From contig JBBRYP010000008.1 in the NCBI GenBank assembly GCA_038237515.1, positions 1-64,000 on the forward strand: a stretch of 64,000 nt of DNA. The letters run 5' to 3'. Under the pieces are notes generated by a model that saw only the letters and a program-made list of their open reading frames with translations, was not told the DNA's origin and ran no database searches. Position numbers and translations under genes: made by a program. This stretch comes from JBBQDZ01 sp038237515. GTDB taxonomy: Bacteria; Actinomycetota; Thermoleophilia; Gaiellales; Gaiellaceae. Shown piece by piece: positions 47,957 to 53,897 of the stretch (within the stretch, counting starts at the first letter, position 1; every line of letters begins with the position of its first letter).

Positions 47957-48790
47957 CTACCCGCCGACGAACTCGAGCCGCACGGGCTCGGCGAACGCGC
48001 CGATCGCCTCGCCCCGACGCAGCAGCTCACGCACTGCCTGCCGCCCCTCGTCGCCGTAATCGCAGGTGAGCTCGTTCACGTACATCCCGACGAATCGATC
48101 GGCGAGAGCCTCGTCGAGCCCCCGGCCGAACTGGAGGGCGTAGCGCATCGCCTCCTCGCGGTTGTCGAGCCCTGCGCGGATCGAGTCCTCGAGCACCGCG
48201 GAGAGGTCGCGGAGCGCCTCCTCGCCGAGGTCGCGCCGCGCGACGTTGACGCCGAGCGGGAGCGGCAGCCCCGTCTCGAGCAGCCACCACTCGCCGAGGT
48301 CTACGACCTTTTCGAGCCCCAGGGAACCGTAGGTGAGCTGCCCTTCGTGGATGAGGAGGCCGGCGGCGGCCGCGCCTGAGCCCACCTCGTCGAGGATCTC
48401 GTCGAACGGCACCTCCCGGTAGCGGAACTCGCCGCCCAGGTAGAGGCGAAGGGTGAGGAACGCGGTTGTCATCCGGCCTGGAACCGCGATCTCGATCTCG
48501 CGCAGCGCGTCGAGATCGAGCGGCTCGCGCGCCACCAAGACCGGCCCGTAGCCTGTCCCCATGCTCGCTCCGTGGGGCAGGAGGACGTAGCGGTCCTGCA
48601 CGAACGGGTAGGAGTGGAGCGAGAGCGCCGTCACCTCGAGGCGGCCCTCGAGCGCCCATTCGTTGAGCGTCTGGATGTCGCGGAGGACATGCTCGAACTC
48701 GAAGCCGCGCGTGTCGACCGCGTCCGCGGTGAGCGCCCAGAACATGAAGGCGTCGTCGGGGTCAGGGCTGTGGCCGAGTCGGATCAGCAC
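47957..48790 (-). CDS. mqnD: 1,4-dihydroxy-6-naphthoate synthase
   Basis: Enzyme of the futalosine pathway to menaquinone, cleaving cyclic dehypoxanthinyl futalosine. The 277-residue product opens with the signature GHSPDPDDAFMFWAL and contains LNEWALEGRLEVTALSLHSYPFV, AVPGRMTTAFLTLRLYLG and GLLIHEGQLTYG. GTG at 48790 lies 8 bases after TACCCT. The other mqn genes are not in the window. It is divergent from a DtxR-type regulator with promoters only five bases apart. Confidence 0.94.
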   Translation of the reverse strand: MLIRLGHSPDPDDAFMFWALTADAVDTRGFEFEHVLRDIQTLNEWALEGRLEVTALSLHSYPFVQDRYVLLPHGASMGTGYGPVLVAREPLDLDALREIEIAVPGRMTTAFLTLRLYLGGEFRYREVPFDEILDEVGSGAAAAGLLIHEGQLTYGSLGLEKVVDLGEWWLLETGLPLPLGVNVARRDLGEEALRDLSAVLEDSIRAGLDNREEAMRYALQFGRGLDEALADRFVGMYVNELTCDYGDEGRQAVRELLRRGEAIGAFAEPVRLEFVGG

Positions 48791-48822
48791 GGTCGCTGAG
48801 GGTACCCCCTACACTCAAGTCG

Positions 48823-49257
48823 GTGCCTCACCACGCACTGAGCGAGTCGATCCAGGACTATCTGAAGGCGATCTACCTCCTCGACTCCGAGCACGGCGAT
48901 GTCTCGGTCTCGGCGCTTGCACGCCGGCTTCACGTTTCGGCGGCGTCCGCGAGTGCGATGGTGAAGAAGCTCGCGGCCCTCGAGCTCGTCGCCGACCGTG
49001 CGCCGTACCGGCGCGTGGGGCTGACCGGAGCCGGAACGGAGATCGCCGTCGAGGTCATCCGCCATCACCGTCTGCTCGAGCTCTACCTCGCGAAGACGCT
49101 GGGAGTAGCCGTCGAGGACGTTCACGCCGAGGCTGACCGGCTCGAGCACGTCCTCTCGGAGGAGCTCGAGGCGCGGATCGACCGGGCGCTCGGGTATCCG
49201 ACGCACGATCCGCACGGCGTCCCGATCCCGGACGCGAAGCTCGAGTGGCCGGCCTGA
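48823..49257 (+). CDS. DtxR/MntR family metal-dependent regulator
   Basis: A 144-residue regulator with an N-terminal winged helix (SESIQDYLKAIYLLDSEHGDVSVSALARRLHVSAASASAMVKKLAALELVADR) and the metal-binding dimerisation domain (HHRLLELYLAKTLGVAVEDVHAEADRLEHVLSEELEARID), but no SH3-like third domain, so MntR-like in size. It probably senses Mn or Fe. GTG at 48823 lies 7 bases after TACACT (48810-48815). Confidence 0.9.
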   Translation: MPHHALSESIQDYLKAIYLLDSEHGDVSVSALARRLHVSAASASAMVKKLAALELVADRAPYRRVGLTGAGTEIAVEVIRHHRLLELYLAKTLGVAVEDVHAEADRLEHVLSEELEARIDRALGYPTHDPHGVPIPDAKLEWPA

Positions 49258-49292
49258 GGGCCGGCGCAGCGGAGGCGGATACAATCGCGGGC

Positions 49293-49559
49293 GTGGCGGT
49301 CTCCGATTTCCTCCGGAACCCGTTCTCGTTCCTCTTCGCCCGCCCCCGCCGCGACGATCGCGTCGCCGCCTACGTCATCCGCGAGCACGGGCACGGCCGG
49401 CCGCTGGCCGACGTGATGGAGGACCCCTACATCCGGAACCGGTGCTCGACCGAGGAGCGCAACCGCTTGCTCGACCGGCCGGAGATCATCCGCGCGATCA
49501 GCGAGGCCTCGCTGGCCGACGCCCGCGAGGCGTTGGCCTCGGCTACCAGGCCGGGCTAG
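49293..49559 (+). CDS. Small conserved-looking protein, unknown
   Basis: An 88-residue soluble protein: VSDFLRNPFSFLFARPRRDDRVAAYVIREHGHGRPLADVMEDPYIRNRCSTEERNRLLDRPEIIRAISEASLADAR. It looks mostly helical and charged, with no membrane segment or known motif. GTG at 49293 is chosen because it lies 7 bases after TACAAT (49280-49285), a strong leaderless-type promoter; an earlier frame start would overlap the DtxR gene. Its function is not recognisable. Confidence 0.65.
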   Translation: MAVSDFLRNPFSFLFARPRRDDRVAAYVIREHGHGRPLADVMEDPYIRNRCSTEERNRLLDRPEIIRAISEASLADAREALASATRPG

Positions 49560-49590
49560 GGGCCTTAAGGCCGCCGCCGATCCCGGCGGG

Positions 49591-50520
49591 TCAAAGGTTC
49601 GTTCCAGCGCCGCGTGCATTCGCAGCGGCGAATGCCAGGGCACCAACCGCAAGGTCCCACGCCGCGATCCCGTTGGACTTGAAGAGGACCAGATCGTCAT
49701 CCGACTGCCTTCCGATCACCTCGCCCGCGACCACCTCCTGGAGCTCGTGAACCTCGAGCCAGTCGAGCACGCCCCGCTCGACCGGCTCGATCAGGTCGCC
49801 CGCTTCGAGCATCGCCTGCTCGCGGGAGTCGCAGCAAACGAAGCTCGCGCGCTCGAGCACGACGTTGTCGAGCTCGCGGGCCTCCGGCTCGTTGGCGCCG
49901 ATCGCGCAGACGAGTGCCCCCTGCTGGAGCCACTCCCCGCGGAGGACCGGGTCGCGCGAGGTCGTGGCCGTGATGACGATCTCCTGCTCTCCGGCCTCTC
50001 GGTGGCTCTCTGCGATCTCTGCACCGTTCCGCTCGCAGAACAGGGCGAGGCTCTTCTCGGACCGGCAGTACGCCACGACCCGCTCGAGGGTGGGCACCGC
50101 AGCGCGAATGCAAGCAACCTGGCTCTCCGCCTGGCGGCCGCAGCCAATGACGCCGAGCGTTCGCGCACCCGCGCGGGCGAGGTGCCGCGCCGCGACACCG
50201 CTCGCGGCGCCGGTGCGGAGCCGACCGAGTCGGTCCGCCTCGATCACAGCCGCGACCTCCGCCCGCTCGAGGTCGAACAGGAGCACCACGAACGGCGTGC
50301 CACCCGGTAGCCGCGCGTACGACTTGAGGCCGGCGAGGCCTAGAGCGTGGTCGACGGCGGGCATGACCGCGAAGACCCCGTCCCCCAGCTGCAGGCGCGT
50401 GCGCGGCCGGTTGTCGATCTCGCCGGCCGCGAGCCGGTGGAAGCAGCCCTCTACCGCCTCGAGCGCGTCAGCAGGCGTAACCAGCGCCTCAACGTCGGCC
50501 TCGGTGAGGTAGAGCGGCAA
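49591..50520 (-). CDS. Ornithine cyclodeaminase/mu-crystallin family protein
   Basis: A 309-residue NAD(P)-dependent protein: LYLTEADVEALVTPADALEAVEGCF, GLKSYARLPG, ADRLGRLRTGAASGVAARHLARAGARTLGVIGCGRQAESQ (Rossmann) and GANEPEARELDNVVLERASFVCCDS. Family members include ornithine cyclodeaminase, alanine dehydrogenase and imine reductases; substrate uncertain. TTG at 50520 lies 7 bases after TACACT. It is convergent with the preceding small gene. Confidence 0.9.
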   Translation of the reverse strand: MPLYLTEADVEALVTPADALEAVEGCFHRLAAGEIDNRPRTRLQLGDGVFAVMPAVDHALGLAGLKSYARLPGGTPFVVLLFDLERAEVAAVIEADRLGRLRTGAASGVAARHLARAGARTLGVIGCGRQAESQVACIRAAVPTLERVVAYCRSEKSLALFCERNGAEIAESHREAGEQEIVITATTSRDPVLRGEWLQQGALVCAIGANEPEARELDNVVLERASFVCCDSREQAMLEAGDLIEPVERGVLDWLEVHELQEVVAGEVIGRQSDDDLVLFKSNGIAAWDLAVGALAFAAANARGAGTNL

Positions 50521-50550
50521 GCCCCCGAGTGTAGGGAGAGGGGAGCAGCC

Positions 50551-50620
50551 GCCGAGACCGCGCGAGCGGCCGCCGGAGCCGAGGACAGTGGCCGAGACCG
50601 CGCGCGCCGCCGCCGGAGCC
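50551..50620. repeat. Imperfect 40-base tandem repeat
   Basis: Two copies of a 30-base unit starting GCCGAGACCGCGCG and ending CGCCGGAGCC, spaced 10 bases apart (period 40). They lie in the noncoding gap upstream of the ornithine-cyclodeaminase-like gene. Confidence 0.75.
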
Positions 50621-50682
50621 GCGCTCCGCCGGGCGGGAGGCTCGCTTGCAATCGATTGTGGGGAGCGCGAAAGAAGAGGGCC

Positions 50683-50709
50683 AACGGGGGAAGCCTGGCT
50701 TCCTCCGTT
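50683..50709 (-). terminator. Hairpin at the 3' end of the YetF-like gene
   Basis: AACGGGGGAAGCC pairs with GGCTTCCTCCGTT (one G-T pair), overlapping the stop codon of the minus-strand gene. It has the GGGGGAA stem type recurring at other gene ends here. Confidence 0.6.
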
Positions 50710-51148
50710 ACTTCTTGGGGATGAAGCTGATCTGACCGCTCGTCTCGAGCACGGCCCACTTGACGTCCTCGAGCGAGTTGATCTGCTGTATGCGCGCATT
50801 GGCGCAGATCTCTCCGAGCGTGAGCCGCTCCCGCCTGAGGTTCCGGTCGATCGGCTTGCCGTCCTGCACGAGCACGATCGGCTCCCCATCGAGCATGGGG
50901 CGCAGCCACGCGAAGCGGAAGCTCACGTACGAGAACACCATTGTGAGGAAGCCGACGGTGCCGCCCGCGAGCATCAGGCCGGTGACGGAGAAGTCGTTCT
51001 GCGTCACGCCCTGCTGGACGAGGTCGCCCATCATCACGAGCATGATCAGGTCGAACGGCTCGAGCGAGTTGAGCTCGCGCCGGCCGATGATCCGCGTCAG
51101 AAGGAAGATGAACAGGAAGGCACAGGTGGCGCGGATGACGATGTCCAT
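50708..51148 (-). CDS. YetF/DUF421 family membrane protein
   Basis: A 146-residue protein with three N-terminal helices (VIRATCAFLFIFLLTRIIGRREL, FDLIMLVMMGDLVQQGVTQ, LMLAGGTVGFLTMVFSYVSF) and a cytoplasmic YetF domain (PMLDGEPIVLVQDGKPIDRNLRRERLTLGEICANARIQQI, EDVKWAVLETSGQISFIPK). This is the standard DUF421 architecture; its function is not well established, with sporulation or stress roles in firmicutes. ATG at 51148 follows the upstream gene by 14 bases, so they probably share a transcript. Confidence 0.88.
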   Translation of the reverse strand: MDIVIRATCAFLFIFLLTRIIGRRELNSLEPFDLIMLVMMGDLVQQGVTQNDFSVTGLMLAGGTVGFLTMVFSYVSFRFAWLRPMLDGEPIVLVQDGKPIDRNLRRERLTLGEICANARIQQINSLEDVKWAVLETSGQISFIPKK

Positions 51149-51162
51149 CTGGGCTCCTCAGC

Positions 51163-51690
51163 TCACGGGAAGATGGTGATTTTCCGACCGACCGTCAGCA
51201 AGTGGCTGTCGCCGTCGAGGAGGTCGACGTTCTGCGGACGGTGGCCGACGTTCGTCGGGTTGACCTGCAGCTGCATGAAGAGGATGTAGGAGCCGCCTGC
51301 CGGGATGTGCCCAAGGTCGAAGGAGAGCTTCCCGTTCCGGCTCGCCTCGCCGATGGGGCTCGGCTCGATCGTGTTGATCGTGATGCCTTCCGCCCACCCG
51401 GGGTCGAGCACGAGGATCGCGTCCTTGAGGTCGCGGTGCGCCGTGATGTGAAAGCGGGCTTCGAAGTAGAGGCCGCTGCGCAAACGGGCGGGCGCGTAGA
51501 CGGCGAGGGACGCGGCCTGCGCGGCGGCGCTCGATGTTCCGGGCCGCTGGCCGAAAAGGTTGGCGAGGGCGGCGACGAGGAAGGCGCCGAGGAGCGTGAG
51601 GAGCGCGCGACGGATCCACCTCGCCGGTGTGCGGCCCTCGAGATCGCGGTGGCGCTTGAGGACGATGCAGTCGGGCGGACCGTCGGCCAC
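51163..51690 (-). CDS. Membrane-anchored protein of unknown function
   Basis: A 175-residue protein with a basic N-terminus, one membrane helix (ALLTLLGAFLVAALANLFG), then an extracytoplasmic beta-rich domain (LRSGLYFEARFHITAHRDLKDAILVLDPGWAEGITINTIEPSP, LSFDLGHIPAGGSYILFMQLQVNPTNVGHRPQ). The domain resembles an immunoglobulin-like or CARDB-type fold. GTG at 51690 is chosen as start because it directly precedes the coherent sequence. It is followed by the YetF-like gene, suggesting the pair works together. Confidence 0.72.
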   Translation of the reverse strand: MADGPPDCIVLKRHRDLEGRTPARWIRRALLTLLGAFLVAALANLFGQRPGTSSAAAQAASLAVYAPARLRSGLYFEARFHITAHRDLKDAILVLDPGWAEGITINTIEPSPIGEASRNGKLSFDLGHIPAGGSYILFMQLQVNPTNVGHRPQNVDLLDGDSHLLTVGRKITIFP

Positions 51691-51845
51691 GGGACCCGAT
51701 TCGCCGGAGTCCAACAGGTTCCTGTCGCCCCGCTGATCGGGCAGACAATCTCTCCTTCGTGTCAGCGGCCACTCCAAGACCCCGTCGGCAAAGGCGGGGT
51801 CCCGCCGAGCCTTTCCGCGGGAAGTGGGCGTACCCGACGACGACA

Positions 51846-51871
51846 CACGGGGGAACCGGGTTTCCCCCGTG
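51846..51871 (-). terminator. tRNA-Arg terminator hairpin
   Basis: Perfect 10-base arms (CACGGGGGAA and TTCCCCCGTG) with a six-base loop, four bases beyond the 3' end of the tRNA on the minus strand. The stem is again of the GGGGGAA/TTCCCCC type without a T run. Confidence 0.75.
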
Positions 51872-51875
51872 CCCA

Positions 51876-51948
51876 TGCGCCCGGCAAGATTCGAACTTGC
51901 GACCTCTGCCTCCGCAGGGCAGCGCTCTATCCCCTGAGCTACGGGCGC
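51876..51948 (-). tRNA. tRNA-Arg (anticodon reads as GCG)
   Basis: A 73-base cloverleaf on the minus strand. Acceptor stem GCGCCCG/CGGGCGC with discriminator A; D arm GCTC-AGGGGATA-GAGC; anticodon stem CTGCC/GGCAG with loop CTGCGGA, giving GCG at positions 34-36 and codon CGC; T arm GCAAG-TTCGAAT-CTTGC. CCA is not encoded. Its first ten bases overlap the 3' end of ygfZ, whose TAG stop is the TAG of GCGCCCGTAG. Confidence 0.93.
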
Positions 51949-52712
51949 GGGGAGGGCAAGTGTAGCGACCGCCCTTCGGCGCCTCCGACGCTGAGCTCAG
52001 CGTCTACGGGCACCTCCATCCGCACGTAGGCCAGAGCCCGTCCGGGAACGGCGCTCGTGACGCGGCCAACGGCCTTTCCGCCGTACCCGATCTCGTCGCC
52101 GGGATCGGCCGACTCGACCTCGAGCACACGCAGGGTCCTGTTGACGTGGCCCCGATGCTGCAGTCGGGCGATCGGCTCCTGCCCCGGATAGCAGCCCTTC
52201 GTGAAGCTGACGGCTCGCTCCACGAGGCCGGCCTCGGCTGGAAGGACACGATCGTCGATCTCCTTCCCCCACGCGGGCACGCCGGCTTCGATCCGCCGAC
52301 GCTCGAGTTCCTCCGGCCGCTCCGTGACCCGGACGTCCTCGTCCAGGAGCTCGACCCCGGCCTCACCGAAGTCGCGGTTCGGGATGCCGCCCTCGCTCTC
52401 TCCGAGGACGACGACCGAGCGATGCTCCTCGAGCTCCACCTCGAGCTTCGCGGCGAAGCGGGCCCGTAGGAGCGTCGACCGGACGACCGCGCCGAGCCCG
52501 GGCTCCGTGAGCAGCAGAAAGTCGTGCGGGGCCCTCCGGACGACGACGAGCGGCGCGATCACGCGCGCCTTCGGAGTCAGCAGCAAGGCCTCGCAGCTTT
52601 CGCCCGAGACGTCGTTCGAGACCATCCGCTGGAGGAAGTCGGCGGCATCGGGTCCCGCCACGCGCACGTAGTCGCGGGGCCGCTCCGCGACGCGTCGCGT
52701 CAGGATCGCCAT
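51939..52712 (-). CDS. ygfZ: YgfZ/GcvT-like folate-binding protein
   Basis: A 257-residue protein of the YgfZ family, which uses tetrahydrofolate to help assemble or repair iron-sulfur enzymes. The signature cysteine motif is present in FTKGCYPGQEPIARLQHRG, and the N-terminal half has GPDAADFLQRMVSNDV. ATG at 52712 lies 7 bases after TAGATT. The 3' end runs ten bases into tRNA-Arg, so transcripts ending at the tRNA and processing of the tRNA 5' end would affect this mRNA's stop codon. Confidence 0.92.
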   Translation of the reverse strand: MAILTRRVAERPRDYVRVAGPDAADFLQRMVSNDVSGESCEALLLTPKARVIAPLVVVRRAPHDFLLLTEPGLGAVVRSTLLRARFAAKLEVELEEHRSVVVLGESEGGIPNRDFGEAGVELLDEDVRVTERPEELERRRIEAGVPAWGKEIDDRVLPAEAGLVERAVSFTKGCYPGQEPIARLQHRGHVNRTLRVLEVESADPGDEIGYGGKAVGRVTSAVPGRALAYVRMEVPVDAELSVGGAEGRSLHLPSPRP

Positions 52713-52772
52713 TGCCACCAATCTACTTCCTGGGAAACCTTGACTGAGGACCGCTCTCGTGCTGAGGGGACG

Positions 52773-52924
52773 TAGCTTCTTCTTCGGCTTCGCACTTTGT
52801 CGATCGCGGATCTTCCGAAGGGTGCGACCTCTCTTCAAATCTGGAGGCGAAGCCCAAGCTAGGCTACTTGTCCGGAGCCCTGCTCACGCTTCTCCGGCTG
52901 CGGCATGCGGGGCAAGTAGCCTAG
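52773..52924. repeat. Paired long hairpins between divergent genes
   Basis: Two adjoining inverted repeats share a CTA triplet. Hairpin 1 (52773-52861) has outer arms TAGCTT/AAGCTA and inner arms GGCTTCGC/GCGAAGCC. Hairpin 2 (52859-52924) has perfect 12-base arms, CTAGGCTACTTG and CAAGTAGCCTAG, with a 42-base loop. The layout resembles the double-hairpin element at 56.9 and 63.6 kb. The right arm supplies the TAGCCT -10-like box of the oxidoreductase gene. Confidence 0.7.
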
Positions 52925-52929
52925 GCATC

Positions 52930-53535
52930 GTGTTCCGCTCCAAAGCCGAGCAGAAAGTCCTTGAAAAAGGCTTCGACCCTGCCCGCCTCCCTCCGGGGCA
53001 GTACCTGACCGAGAAGTGGCCGGTCCTCCACGCCGGCAGCGTTCCCCATGTCGACCTCGAAACGTGGGACCTGCGTGTCTTCGGAGAGGTCGAGGAGCCG
53101 CGGCGGCTGACGTGGGAGGAGCTGACCGCTCTTCCCGCCACGGAGATCACGGCCGACATCCACTGCGTCACCCGCTGGAGCCGCTTCGACACGGGCTTCC
53201 GCGGCGTCCACTGGAGCGAGCTGACAAAGCTCGTCAGGCCGACCGCCGCGGCGCGGTTCGTCGTCGCGCACGCCGAGCAGGGCTTCACGGCGAATGTCCC
53301 GATCGAGGCGGTCGACGCGCCCGACGCCCTGATCGCGTGGGAGGCCGACGGAGAGCCGCTGACGCCGGATCACGGTTGGCCCGTCCGCCTCGTCATCCCG
53401 AGCCGCTACTTCTGGAAGAGCGCGAAGTGGCTGCGCGGCCTCGAGCTCCGCTCGACCGACCAGCCCGGCTTCTGGGAGCGGTACGGCTACCACAACGACG
53501 CCGACTTCCGGAAGGAGCAGCGCTACACCTTCTAG
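52930..53535 (+). CDS. Molybdopterin-dependent oxidoreductase, sulfite-oxidase fold
   Basis: A 201-residue single-domain protein of the sulfite oxidase/YedY-type molybdopterin family. The Mo-ligand cysteine is in ITADIHCVTRWSRFDTGFRGVHWSEL; other conserved parts are WDLRVFGEVEEPRRLTWEEL, DALIAWEADGEPLTPDHGWPVRLVIP and WKSAKWLRGLEL. No signal peptide is seen, so it is probably cytoplasmic. GTG at 52930 lies 7 bases after TAGCCT, inside a repeat arm. The substrate is unknown. Confidence 0.9.
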   Translation: MFRSKAEQKVLEKGFDPARLPPGQYLTEKWPVLHAGSVPHVDLETWDLRVFGEVEEPRRLTWEELTALPATEITADIHCVTRWSRFDTGFRGVHWSELTKLVRPTAAARFVVAHAEQGFTANVPIEAVDAPDALIAWEADGEPLTPDHGWPVRLVIPSRYFWKSAKWLRGLELRSTDQPGFWERYGYHNDADFRKEQRYTF

Positions 53536-53585
53536 AACGGGGGGAACCCATGGTTCGATAACAGGGGAACCCATGGTTCCCCCGT
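53536..53585 (+). terminator. Tandem hairpins after the oxidoreductase gene
   Basis: The segment GGGGAACCCATGGTTC occurs twice in 45 bases, one copy completing to GGTTCCCC. Outer arms AACGGGGG and CCCCCGTT enclose both. It starts at the gene's stop codon. The duplication may itself be a repeat insertion. Confidence 0.65.
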
Positions 53586-53736
53586 TGGCCCCCCTCCTTC
53601 GCGTCTGCCCGTCTCGCGGTGAGGCTGCGGCGGGCAAGCCCGCCTCCGCCGGCGCCTGCCAGTGCTTTCACTCGAACGAGGGATCTCGGCGAGTCTGCGG
53701 ACCGCCGAAGCATGGGACATCACCCCTCCTCCTCTC
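53586..53736 (+). other. Possible small-RNA region ending at a strong terminator
   Basis: About 150 bases with no convincing protein frame lie between the oxidoreductase hairpins and the plus-strand terminator at 53737. The region contains local stems such as GGCGGGC/GCCCGCC. A terminated noncoding RNA or a long 3' UTR would fit; no known RNA family was recognised. Confidence 0.25.
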
Positions 53737-53766
53737 AACGGCCCGCTCCGGCGGGCCGTTTGTTTT
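53737..53766 (+). terminator. Rho-independent terminator
   Basis: Ten-base arms AACGGCCCGC and GCGGGCCGTT with a TCCG loop, followed by TGTTTT. It is the best classical terminator in the window, 200 bases downstream of the oxidoreductase stop. Confidence 0.8.
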
Positions 53767-53814
53767 CCGGAGACCGGAGAGCGCTCCCGAAACGGGCGCC
53801 TTATCTCTGAAAGC

Positions 53815-53845
53815 GAAAGAGGGCCGGCTCAGCCGGCCCTCTTTC
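53815..53845 (-). terminator. groEL operon terminator
   Basis: Arms GAAAGAGGGCCGG and CCGGCCCTCTTTC with a five-base loop; on the minus strand a TTTC-rich tail follows. It lies 53 bases beyond the groEL stop. Confidence 0.75.
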
Positions 53846-53874
53846 AAGAGTGAAGCAAGGGAGGGGGTCACCGA

Positions 53875-53891
53875 GGGAAACCCGGTTTCCC
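53875..53891 (-). terminator. Short hairpin directly after groEL
   Basis: GGGAAAC-CCG-GTTTCCC, 7 bases after the groEL stop on the minus strand. It is another member of the GGGGAA/TTCCCC hairpins at gene ends. Confidence 0.5.
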
Positions 53892-53897
53892 CCGGTT

